A stretch of 33,980 nt of DNA from a bacterium (GTDB lineage Bacteria > CG2-30-53-67 > CG2-30-70-394): the NCBI GenBank assembly GCA_024278555.1, contig JAJRSX010000168.1, forward strand, positions 1-33,980, written 5' to 3'. This document shows positions 1 to 8,289 of this stretch, piece after piece (position 1 is the stretch's first letter; each line of letters begins with the position of its first letter). Below the pieces are notes generated by a model. The model was not told the DNA's origin, did not search any database, and saw nothing but the letters and a program-made list of their open reading frames with translations. The translations under genes and the position numbers were made by a program.

Positions 1-1
1 C

Positions 2-49
2 CGCGACCGCCTCGACCCACACCACGAGGCGATGGTGCCGCATCCATGA
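2..49 (+). CDS. Possible 3' end of a truncated CDS (…RDRLDPHHEAMVPHP*)
   Basis: Open frame from the window edge to TGA at 47-49, ending just before a repeat array; too short to identify. Confidence 0.3.
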   Translation, partial: RDRLDPHHEAMVPHP

Positions 50-119
50 GCGGACAGCGGACAGCGGACAGCGGACAGCGGACAGCGGACAGCGGACAGC
101 GGACAGCGGACAGCGGACA
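50..119. repeat. Perfect heptamer tandem repeat (GCGGACA)x10
   Basis: Ten consecutive exact GCGGACA units counted by eye. Confidence 0.97.
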
Positions 120-183
120 CAGCGTCGCCTTCAGCCAGCGAACCGGGGGCCGCGGTACGACCGCAAGCCCCCCTCTCCGAAAA

Positions 184-236
184 GCTGTGAGCTGTTCGCT
201 GAAAGCTGTTCGCTGTGAGCTGAAAGCTAATAGCTG
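184..236. repeat. Degenerate heptamer array: GCTGTGA GCTGTTC GCTGAAA GCTGTTC GCTGTGA GCTGAAA GCTAATA GCTG
   Basis: Period-7 register with conserved GCT and variable last four bases. Confidence 0.9.
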
Positions 237-248
237 CCCCCCCTCGCT

Positions 249-1298
249 TTACCTCCCCTTCCCCCCCACCGTCTTCACCTCGCCCTCCAGGGTCCAGGAG
301 AGGAAGGTCATGCGGGCGGTGAGGTCGACCTCGGTGGTCTTGCCCGACTCGATGGTCGCCTTGAGGGTGAGGGTGTCGCCGTGGCTGCGGTCGCCCTTGA
401 GCTCTTTGGCATAGCCGGCCTCGACCGTGTAGTCGCCCGGCGGCTGCGGGGTGTCGACGAGGACCACCGTGCCGCTACACGGCACCCGCCCGCCGTCGGG
501 CAAAGCGATCGCCTCGCCGTTGATCCGCAGGGGGTCGGCGTAGAGGGCATCGCAGAAGAAGTCGGGGAAGGTGCCGGTGAAGACGACCTTCAGGCGGGTG
601 CGCGCCATCAGCTCGGCGCGGCGCCGCTCCTCCTCCTCCAGGCGGGCGACGCGGTCGTCCTCGCGCCGGTAGGCGTCGCGGGCGATCTTGCCCAGGGCGT
701 AGGCGACCTGCGAGGCGTTGGCGACCTCGAAGTAGCGGCCGCCTCCGGCGGCGGCGATCTCTTTGAGCTGGTCGCGGTCCTCGGGGTGGGCGACGTTGAG
801 AGCGATCACCTCGACCCTGGCCCCGGGGACCTCGCCCATGACATTGGCGACGTCGGTGACCGGATCCTTGGAGCAGTTGTCACCACCGTCGGCAACCAGG
901 ATTACCACCTGCGTCCCCACCCGGCCGGTGAGGTCACGCACCGCCCGGCGCAGCCCCGCGGAGATCGGCGAGCCGCCCTCAGGGCGCAGGCCGCGGAGGA
1001 CCTCGCTCACCTCCGATGGGGCGTGCTTGCCGGGGGCAAGCCGCAGGGTGGTGTCGGCGCAGCCGTAGAGGGTGGGGCTGTCGCCGTAGGTCCGGATCCC
1101 GATCTCCGGCCGGTCGTGCTTGCGGGCGAAGCTGGCGACGCCACTCCGCAGGAGGTCGATACGCGGCCCCGCCGGATCCTGGACGCGCATCGAACCGGAG
1201 CCGTCGAGGAGCAGGTGAACGGTCACCGCGCTCGGGATCTCCGCCCCGGCGGCGGTCGCCCACAGGGCGAGCAGCAGGAAGAGGAGCACCCGCCGCAT
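249..1298 (-). CDS. Secreted von Willebrand factor type A (VWA) domain protein
   Basis: MRRVLLFLLLALWATAAGA signal peptide; VTVHLLLDGSGSM (MIDAS DxSxS-like) and VVILVADGGDNC motifs. Start moved to the internal ATG (cat at 1296-1298). Confidence 0.85.
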   Translation of the reverse strand: MRRVLLFLLLALWATAAGAEIPSAVTVHLLLDGSGSMRVQDPAGPRIDLLRSGVASFARKHDRPEIGIRTYGDSPTLYGCADTTLRLAPGKHAPSEVSEVLRGLRPEGGSPISAGLRRAVRDLTGRVGTQVVILVADGGDNCSKDPVTDVANVMGEVPGARVEVIALNVAHPEDRDQLKEIAAAGGGRYFEVANASQVAYALGKIARDAYRREDDRVARLEEEERRRAELMARTRLKVVFTGTFPDFFCDALYADPLRINGEAIALPDGGRVPCSGTVVLVDTPQPPGDYTVEAGYAKELKGDRSHGDTLTLKATIESGKTTEVDLTARMTFLSWTLEGEVKTVGGKGR

Positions 1299-1573
1299 CA
1301 GACCGCCTTTCGGTAGACGAGCAGGCCGATGACCACACACAGGATTGCGACCAGGCTCAGGTCAAGCGTAAAACCGAAGGTGATGTGGAAAATACCGAGA
1401 TCGAGGGTGAACGGCGGGGCCATCCCCACCTTGACTCCCTGGACGAAGAGGTCGTGGATGATCCCCCCGGGGATCAGGTGGCGGAGGATGTTAGATATCA
1501 CTCCGCCGAGAATCGCCGAAAAGAGGACCACCAGGAGCAGAGGCCAGAGACGGCCCTTGGAGTGACGTTCCAT
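1298..1573 (-). CDS. Small membrane protein, DUF4321-like
   Basis: MERHSKGRLWPLLLVVLFSAILGGVISN…FTLDLGIFHITFGFTLDLSLVAILCVVIGLLVYRKAV; stop overlaps the VWA start (TGATG on the - strand); ATG at 1571-1573. Confidence 0.7.
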   Translation of the reverse strand: MERHSKGRLWPLLLVVLFSAILGGVISNILRHLIPGGIIHDLFVQGVKVGMAPPFTLDLGIFHITFGFTLDLSLVAILCVVIGLLVYRKAV

Positions 1574-1666
1574 GTGGTGTAACGGACAGGAGATCGGTGG
1601 GGGGAGGGGCGGTGGCCGATCGGCCGCGCCGCGGCTGTGTAACAGAGGGGTCTGGAGGGGCGCAAG

Positions 1667-3265
1667 GTGAACCACACCGCCAACGGGCACGCTCGGGACG
1701 AGGCCCCGGGATACGCCAATGCCTCTCTCCTCGCCGCCCTGGAGATGATCCTCTCCGACCACCCGTCGGGAGTCCTCACCAGCGCCCTGGTTGGCGGCAC
1801 CCACCGGAAGCTTCAGGTTGTCGACGGCGCGGTCGTCGCCGCCTCCTCTCTAGTGCCGGAGGAGCGGCTCCTGTCGCGCCTGCGTGACAACGGCCGCCTC
1901 ACCGAGGACCAGCTCGCAGAGGCGCTCACCGCCATCGAGCAGTCCGCCGAGCGGGCCGGCCAGTGGGCGATCGACCACGCCAAGGTACCCGAAGATGTGG
2001 TGCTCGCCGCCCTCACCGAGCAGATCCGCGACGCCCTCGCCACCCTCCTCGCCGACCCTCGCCACCCGGTCCGCTTCCTACCGATCCCCGATCAGGTGGT
2101 GGAGTCTCCCCACCCGAGCGTCCCGATCACCGAAGCGATCCCCGCCGCCATCCTGGCGGTGGAGGTGGCGACCCTGCGCCGGAACTACCCCCTCGACGAC
2201 GACTCGACCTTCCGCCCGGCGGTCACCCCGTGGCCCCTGGCCGCCAACTTTACCTTCGACGAGGAGGCCGCCACCGTCCTCGGGTTGGTGGAGACGGGGC
2301 GGTCCCTGGCAGAGATCGCCCGCCTCGCCGCCCTCTCCACCGACGCGGTCCACCAGCGTCTCTTTCTCCTCGCCTATCTTGGCCTGATCACCCCGGACAA
2401 GAGACCGCCGACCCCACGAGATGGGCCGGCAAGGAGCGCACCACCGGAAACGGATACGGAGGCCGCCTCCGCCCCACCGGGCGCGAACGAGATCGCAACG
2501 GCCGCCGCCCCACCCGCCGAGGAGGTCGAGGCCGAGGCGCCGCCCCTATCGGAAGAGGCGCAGGCGGTCATGGTGGAGCTACGGGGGTTGGAGCGGCGGA
2601 TCGGCTCGATGGACCCCTTCTCCCTCCTGCGCGTCAACCGCCACCACCCGCTTGCGGAGATCAAGCGGTCGTACCACCGCCTGAGCAAGCGCCTGCACCC
2701 CGACGTGGTCCGTGGCCTCGGCCTCCCGGACGAGCTCATCGCGGTGGCCGACCGGGTGACCCAGGCCATGACCGCCGCCTATCAGACCCTCTCCGACCCG
2801 AAGCAGCGGGCGGCGGAGATCAACGAGCACGACCCGCCACCCCGCACCACCGCCAGCGATCCGGACTCGGTCTTCGCCAACGCCAAGGCGGCGATCACCG
2901 CCCGCGACTACGAGCGGGCGGCGCGGCTGCTGACCAGCCTGATCGAGCGCAAGCCGGACCAGGCCGATTACCACCTCTACCTCGCCGCCGCCTGCATCCA
3001 ACTCCGCGGCCGCAAGCGGGAGGCGGAGCAGGAGCTCAAGCGGGCGGCCCACCTTGCCCCCAGCGACCCGCGCCCCTACGTCGCCCTCGGTGACCTCTAC
3101 CGGGACGGCCACATGGAGAAAAAGGCGGCGGCGAGCTACCGCGAGGCGCTCCGCTGGGACCCGCGCCAGCAGCACGCAAAGAGGGCACTGGAGGCGATCG
3201 AGGCGGAGGCCAACAGGCACGAGGGCGGCCTCGGCGGTCTGCTGGGCCGGCTGCGGAAGGGGTGA
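1667..3265 (+). CDS. DUF4388-like N-terminal domain + DnaJ (J) domain + TPR repeats
   Basis: J-domain DPFSLLRVNRHHPLAEIKRSYHRLSKRLHPDVV with HPD; C-terminal TPR-like AARLLTSLIERKPDQADYHLYLAAACIQLRGRKREAEQELKRAAHLAPSDPRPYVALGDLY. Confidence 0.8.
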   Translation: MNHTANGHARDEAPGYANASLLAALEMILSDHPSGVLTSALVGGTHRKLQVVDGAVVAASSLVPEERLLSRLRDNGRLTEDQLAEALTAIEQSAERAGQWAIDHAKVPEDVVLAALTEQIRDALATLLADPRHPVRFLPIPDQVVESPHPSVPITEAIPAAILAVEVATLRRNYPLDDDSTFRPAVTPWPLAANFTFDEEAATVLGLVETGRSLAEIARLAALSTDAVHQRLFLLAYLGLITPDKRPPTPRDGPARSAPPETDTEAASAPPGANEIATAAAPPAEEVEAEAPPLSEEAQAVMVELRGLERRIGSMDPFSLLRVNRHHPLAEIKRSYHRLSKRLHPDVVRGLGLPDELIAVADRVTQAMTAAYQTLSDPKQRAAEINEHDPPPRTTASDPDSVFANAKAAITARDYERAARLLTSLIERKPDQADYHLYLAAACIQLRGRKREAEQELKRAAHLAPSDPRPYVALGDLYRDGHMEKKAAASYREALRWDPRQQHAKRALEAIEAEANRHEGGLGGLLGRLRKG

Positions 3266-3283
3266 GCCGCGCCCCGCCCCGAG

Positions 3284-3325
3284 AGCTGATCGCCGGAGAC
3301 TGAACGCCGAACGCTGAAAGCTTTT
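3284..3325. repeat. Degenerate heptamer array AGCTGAT CGCCGGA GACTGAA CGCCGAA CGCTGAA AGCTTTT ending 1 bp before an ATG
   Basis: Period-7 register, directly upstream of ATG 3327. Confidence 0.8.
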
Positions 3326-3326
3326 T

Positions 3327-5654
3327 ATGTCCGACACCGCCTCCACCGCCGCCGAGTCGACCATCACGCTGCCGGCAGCCCGTCCGGATGCGGAGCTCAG
3401 CTACGACATCAACCTGCGCACCTACCAGTGGGTGCGGCGGCTGATGGACCTGCTGGTGAAGGTGACCCCCCTGAACCTGCGGGTGCACAACCTCACCGAC
3501 CAGACCGAACGGGGCGATGTCTTCCTCTTCAACCACTTCTCGCGCTTCGAGACCTTCATCCCGCAATACATCCTCTACCGCCACGCCGGGGTGATCGGGC
3601 GGTCGCTCGCCTCCCCGGAGTTTCTCGGACCGGACACCTTCGGCGCCTTCCTTCGCTCGCTCGGCGCGATCCCGACGGACATGCCGGGGATCATCGACTT
3701 TATGGGCGACGAGATCCTCGCCGGCCGCAAGATGGTGATCTTCCCCGAGGGGAGCATGATCAAAGACAAGAAGGTCCTCGATCCCGGCGGCCACCTGCAG
3801 ATTTACGCCCGGGGCGAAAAGACCCGGCGGCCACCGCACACCGGCTCGGCGGTCACCGCCCTGAAGGCGCAGTACCGTCTCGAATATCTGAAACGCGCCT
3901 TCGCCGACGGCGACACCGCGCTCCAGGACCACCTCCTCACCGACTGGCCGGAGGAGGACGCAGAGACCCTGCAGGCACGCCTCGGCCGGCCGGTGAGCAT
4001 CGTGCCGGCGAACATCACCTTCTTCCCCCTGCGGATCACCGACAACATCCTGCAGACGGTGGCCAAGCAGATCGGCCGGGTGCGCAACCGACGGCTGCTG
4101 GAGGAGCTTAGAATCGAGGGCAACATGCTCTTTCGCGCCACCGACATGGACGTGCGGTTCGGCGAGCCGATCAACGTCGCCGACTATCTCGGCCGCTACG
4201 ACCGCTGGCTGCTGGGGCGCATCTACCGCCTCCTGTGCCAACAGGCGCACGGCCGGACGGTGGTCGCCAAACCGCTCCGCTGGCTGCGCACCCTCCAGCG
4301 ACGTCGGACCCGCGAGCTCGCCGACGCCCTCATGCGCCGCTACATGCGCGAGATGTACCGGCTCACCACCATCAACCTGAGCCACCTCGCCTCCAACGTC
4401 ATCTACCGCAACCTGGCCGACCACCACCGCCAGCGGCTGCCGATCCGCGAGGTGGGCGAGGTGACCTACCTGGCGCTAAAGCGGCTCCAGCACTCGCGCC
4501 GGGTCTTCCTCCACCCGGACCTCAAGGAGATCCGGAAAAACCTCGAGATCCCCCTTCGCCCCCTGGAACGGATGGCCGGCTGTCTCACCCGGGCGGAGGA
4601 GCAAAACCTCCTGCACGTGGAGGAAAGCGAGCTCCTCCTCTCCCCCAAGCTCACCGACGAGCACGACTTCGACGAGATCCGCCTGGAGAACCACATCCAA
4701 CTCGCGGTCAACGAGGCGGCACCGGTGGCCGAGTGCGTGGAGGCGGTGGACTCAGTCCTCGGACTCACCGCCAAGGAGCGCCACCACCGGGTTGCCGAGG
4801 CCCTGCAGGTCGACGACGCCCGCCTCTACCACGAGGCGAAGGCCGCCTTCGACCAGCCGCGCTACCACCGTCTCAACCAGTTCGAGACCGACCGCAAGGA
4901 TGGCAGCTCCATCTACCTCGACGGCCACCGCAAGGTGGGGGCGCTGCTGATCCATGGCTTTTCCGCCTCACCGGTAGAGGTGGCGCCGCTGGCCGACGCC
5001 CTCACCAACGCCGGCTTCCCGGTCTGTGCCCCGCGGCTCGCCGGCCACGCCACCTCGCCCTACGACCTCGCCGGTCGCCGGTGGGAGGAGTGGCTCGACT
5101 CCGCCCGCCTTGGCCTCCTCTACCTGCAACAGAGCTGCGACGCGGTGGTCGCGGTGGGCCACTCGATGGGGGGCTGCCTCGCCTACCTCCTTGCCGCCGA
5201 CCAGGCGGTGGCGGGGGTCGTCTCGGTCTGCACCCCCACCCGCCTGGCGAGCCGTCGCTCCACCCTGGTGCCGCTGCTCCACAAGGCGAACCAGCTCGCC
5301 GGGATGCTGCCGGGGGTCGAGGGGCTGAAGAACTTCGAACCGGTGAGCCCGGAACACCCGGAGACCAACTACCACCACCTCCCCATCTCCGGGATTAACC
5401 AGCTCCAGGCGGTGATGGCCGCCTTCCCGGAGCGCCTTGGCGAGGTCACCTGCCCCTGCCTCATCCTCCAGGGCGACGACGACCCGACGGTAGAGCCGGT
5501 CAGTGCCGAAGATATCGCCGAGGGGCTCACCCGCGCCGAGCACGAGGTGGTGATCCTCCCCGCCGACCACCACGTCCTGATCATGGACGACCGCCTCGGC
5601 ATCCACCGCCGCATCCGCGAGTGGCTGGCGAAAGTGGAGGAGGGGCTGGCGTAG
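3327..5654 (+). CDS. Fusion protein: PlsC-like (LPLAT) acyltransferase N-terminus + alpha/beta-hydrolase (serine aminopeptidase/carboxylesterase-like) C-terminus
   Basis: N-term FLFNHFSRFE…RSLGAIPTD…VIFPEGSM; C-term GALLIHGFSASP…VVAVGHSMGG…LILQGDDDPTV…DHHVLIMD (GHSMG nucleophile elbow, Asp and His candidates). Confidence 0.88.
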   Translation: MSDTASTAAESTITLPAARPDAELSYDINLRTYQWVRRLMDLLVKVTPLNLRVHNLTDQTERGDVFLFNHFSRFETFIPQYILYRHAGVIGRSLASPEFLGPDTFGAFLRSLGAIPTDMPGIIDFMGDEILAGRKMVIFPEGSMIKDKKVLDPGGHLQIYARGEKTRRPPHTGSAVTALKAQYRLEYLKRAFADGDTALQDHLLTDWPEEDAETLQARLGRPVSIVPANITFFPLRITDNILQTVAKQIGRVRNRRLLEELRIEGNMLFRATDMDVRFGEPINVADYLGRYDRWLLGRIYRLLCQQAHGRTVVAKPLRWLRTLQRRRTRELADALMRRYMREMYRLTTINLSHLASNVIYRNLADHHRQRLPIREVGEVTYLALKRLQHSRRVFLHPDLKEIRKNLEIPLRPLERMAGCLTRAEEQNLLHVEESELLLSPKLTDEHDFDEIRLENHIQLAVNEAAPVAECVEAVDSVLGLTAKERHHRVAEALQVDDARLYHEAKAAFDQPRYHRLNQFETDRKDGSSIYLDGHRKVGALLIHGFSASPVEVAPLADALTNAGFPVCAPRLAGHATSPYDLAGRRWEEWLDSARLGLLYLQQSCDAVVAVGHSMGGCLAYLLAADQAVAGVVSVCTPTRLASRRSTLVPLLHKANQLAGMLPGVEGLKNFEPVSPEHPETNYHHLPISGINQLQAVMAAFPERLGEVTCPCLILQGDDDPTVEPVSAEDIAEGLTRAEHEVVILPADHHVLIMDDRLGIHRRIREWLAKVEEGLA

Positions 5655-5695
5655 GCCGGTGGGCGGAGAGATCGGGCGACACGGACAAAGATTCA

Positions 5696-5749
5696 CCACC
5701 GGCGACACCGTCCCCTCGCGCTCCCCCTTGGCGTCTTGGCGCCTTGGCA
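5696..5749 (-). repeat. Composite intergenic repeat: octamers (GCCAAGGC GCCAAGAC GCCAAG on - strand) plus GGTGTCGCCGGTGG box
   Basis: Same parts and order as at 12036-12100, 16941-17011 and 17334-17392. Confidence 0.6.
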
Positions 5750-5852
5750 TTGGGCAGCTCCCCCTGCGTGGCCCTCGTGGTATTGCCCAGCAGGCCGCCG
5801 CCGGCGACCTCCTAGACATGAGCCCCGAATCCCCGGACAATGCGCGCCGGCT

Positions 5853-5929
5853 GGTGAGTGTAGCTCAGTTGGTAGAGCCCCGGATTGTGGTTCCGGTTGT
5901 CGAGGGTTCGAGCCCCTTCACTCACCCCA
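5853..5929 (+). tRNA. tRNA-His (GTG), encoded CCA
   Basis: Acceptor GTGAGTG/CACTCAC with extra G-1 opposite C73; anticodon loop ATTGTGG; T-loop GGTTCGAGCC. Confidence 0.93.
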
Positions 5930-5988
5930 TGAACCTTGAGTACCATGGCTGATTCACCGCCCCATGGGGCGCTCACCATCAAAACTGT

Positions 5989-6064
5989 GGGCCGTTAGCT
6001 CAGCTGGCAGAGCAGCGGACTCTTAATCCGCGGGTCGAAGGTTCGATCCCTTCACGGCTCACCA
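5989..6064 (+). tRNA. tRNA-Lys (CTT), encoded CCA
   Basis: GGGCCGT…ACGGCTC-ACCA; anticodon stem-loop GCGGA CTCTTAA TCCGC. Confidence 0.95.
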
Positions 6065-6074
6065 AACTCCTTTC

Positions 6075-6108
6075 CGGCCGAGAGGCAACTCTCGGCCGTC
6101 TTTGTTTG
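6075..6108 (+). terminator. Rho-independent terminator between tRNA-Lys and tRNA-Leu
   Basis: CGGCCGAGAG-GCAA-CTCTCGGCCG followed by TCTTTGTTTG. Confidence 0.85.
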
Positions 6109-6117
6109 TCACCGCAG

Positions 6118-6202
<85 letters not shown>

Positions 6203-6233
6203 AGAGCCGCCCCGTTTTCCGAGAAAGAGGCTG

Positions 6234-7529
6234 ATGGAAACCACCGTTCAGGAGCTCACCGCCACCCGCTACCAGATCCGGGTCACCGTACCCGCCGAAG
6301 AGGCCACCCCGCACTTCGACCGGGCCTACCAGGCCCTGCGGAAGAACGCCCGCCTGCCCGGCTTCCGCCCGGGCAAGGCGCCCCTGTCGGTCCTGCGCAA
6401 GCGGTTCGGCGACGGGGTCAAGGAGGACGTGGGCAACCAGCTCCTCCAGGAGTCGTTCCCGCAGGCGCTGGCCAAACACGACCTCACGGCGGTCGGACCG
6501 CCGACCCTGGAGGAGATCTCCATCAACGAGGGCGAGCCCTTCGTCTACCTCGCCGAGGTGGACGTCCTGCCACAGTTCGAGCTCGAAGACCTCGCCAAGG
6601 TGGAGATCCCAAAGCGCCCGGTGGCGGTCACCGATGAGATGATCGACGCCACCATCGAGCGGCTACGGGAGAGCAACGCAGAGCTCACCAAGGTGGAGGA
6701 TGAATCCGCCACCCTCGCCCGCGGCCAGGTCGGGGTCATCGACTACACCGGCACCGTGGATGGCGAACCCTTCGAGGGCGGCAGCGGCGAGCAGTACGCG
6801 GTGGAGGTCGGCGCCGGGCGGATCTTCCCGGAGCTGGAAGAGGGGATCGAGGGGATGCGCGCAGGTGACGAACGGGAGATCAACATCGACTTCCCCGACG
6901 ACTACCGCGAAGACCTGGCTGGCAAGAAGGCCGTCTTCAAGGTCACCCTGAAGGAGATCCAGGAGAAGCACCTGCCGGAGGTCGACGACGACTTCGCCCG
7001 CGACCTCGACCAGGACAGCCTCGACGCCCTCAAACAGTCGATCCGCGACGGCCTCACTGCGCGGATGACCGAGTCCAACCGGCGCGCCTACCACGCGGAC
7101 ATCGCCGAGAAGCTGGTGGAGCTCCACCCGATCGAGGTCCCCACCACCCTCCTGGAGGGACAGCTCCAGATGATGGTGAAGAACAAGGTGGTCCGCCTCC
7201 TGGGCGAGGGGATGGACTCGGATGAGGTGGACAAGCGCGAGGCGCAGCTGCAAGAGGAGCTCCGTGGCGACGCCGAACAACGCGCCCGCCTGACGCTCAT
7301 CCTCGACCGGGTGGCCGAAGAGCACGGCGTGGAGATCACCGACGAGGAGATCGAGACACAGCTACAGAAGGAGGCGCAAGAGGCTGGGGTGAACCCCGAC
7401 GTTCTGCGCCAGTACTACCAGAGCCAGTTCGGCTCCCTCGATCCGCTCCACGACCGGCTGCGCGAGGAGAAGGCATTTGACCTCTGCCTCGACAAGGCCA
7501 CCCTCACGGAAGAGGGCGAGGCGGCGTAA
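6234..7529 (+). CDS. tig: Trigger factor
   Basis: [23 protein letters not shown]…[23 protein letters not shown]-like domain; upstream of clpP-clpX; start moved to ATG 6234. Confidence 0.96.
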   Translation: METTVQELTATRYQIRVTVPAEEATPHFDRAYQALRKNARLPGFRPGKAPLSVLRKRFGDGVKEDVGNQLLQESFPQALAKHDLTAVGPPTLEEISINEGEPFVYLAEVDVLPQFELEDLAKVEIPKRPVAVTDEMIDATIERLRESNAELTKVEDESATLARGQVGVIDYTGTVDGEPFEGGSGEQYAVEVGAGRIFPELEEGIEGMRAGDEREINIDFPDDYREDLAGKKAVFKVTLKEIQEKHLPEVDDDFARDLDQDSLDALKQSIRDGLTARMTESNRRAYHADIAEKLVELHPIEVPTTLLEGQLQMMVKNKVVRLLGEGMDSDEVDKREAQLQEELRGDAEQRARLTLILDRVAEEHGVEITDEEIETQLQKEAQEAGVNPDVLRQYYQSQFGSLDPLHDRLREEKAFDLCLDKATLTEEGEAA

Positions 7530-7599
7530 CCCGCTCACCACCACGGCGCGCTCCCGGCAGGGAGCGGTCGCCATGATTCCACCACCCAGGAGAGCCCCG

Positions 7600-8238
7600 A
7601 TGGCCCGGTCCACGTCCGAAACGAACAGCGCCCCGCACGCCAACCTGATCCCGATGGTGATCGAGCAGACGCCGCGGGGGGAGCGCGCCTACGACATCTA
7701 CTCGCGGCTGCTGAAGGATCGGATCATCTTCCTCGGCACCCCGATCGACGACATGATCGCCAACGCGGTCATCGCCCAGCTCCTCTTCCTGGAGGCGGAC
7801 GATCCGGGCAAGGACATCTCCCTCTACGTCAACTCCCCCGGCGGCATGGTGACCTCGGGCATGGCGATCTACGACACCATGCAGTACATCCAGCCCGACG
7901 TCTCCACCATCTGCATCGGCATGGCGGCGAGCATGGGGGCGGTGCTCCTCACCGCCGGCACCGAGGGCAAACGGTACTGCCTGCCCAACTCGCGGGTGAT
8001 GATCCACCAGCCCCTCGGCGGTTTTCAGGGACAGGCGACCGACGTGGAGATCCACGCCAGGGAGATGCTCAAGACGCGCGACACCCTCAACCGCGTCCTT
8101 GCCCACCACACCGGCCAGAAGCTGAAGACGATCGAACGCGACACCGAACGCGACAACTTCATGTCCGCGGAGGAGGCGGTGGCGTACGGCCTGGTCGATC
8201 AGGTGGTGGAGCGCAAGCCTTCGAAGGAAGAGAAATAG
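7600..8238 (+). CDS. clpP: ATP-dependent Clp protease proteolytic subunit
   Basis: [28 protein letters not shown]…[13 protein letters not shown]…[16 protein letters not shown] upstream of ATG 7600. Confidence 0.97.
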   Translation: MARSTSETNSAPHANLIPMVIEQTPRGERAYDIYSRLLKDRIIFLGTPIDDMIANAVIAQLLFLEADDPGKDISLYVNSPGGMVTSGMAIYDTMQYIQPDVSTICIGMAASMGAVLLTAGTEGKRYCLPNSRVMIHQPLGGFQGQATDVEIHAREMLKTRDTLNRVLAHHTGQKLKTIERDTERDNFMSAEEAVAYGLVDQVVERKPSKEEK

Positions 8239-8289
8239 CGGATGAGATAGACTCTCTCCGTCTCCCCACCCCCATCGCCCGGTCTCCCC

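Noticed and set aside
50-119. CRISPR array
   Set aside because: Repeat is a head-to-tail 7-bp tandem without spacers; no cas genes nearby.
46-414. 122-aa ORF beginning in the GCGGACA repeat (SGQRTADSGQRTAD…)
   Set aside because: Translation of a heptamer microsatellite running into antisense of the VWA gene; period 7 and no domain.
3036-4427. 463-aa - strand ORF and similar long antisense ORFs (381-1316, 10264-10818, 20014-21225, 22749-24380)
   Set aside because: All lie opposite confidently assigned genes; explained by high GC codon bias.
5958-5971. 14-bp palindrome CGCCCCATGGGGCG between tRNA-His and tRNA-Lys
   Set aside because: Perfect but isolated, no T-tract or second copy seen; could be a processing or weak terminator hairpin, not enough to call.
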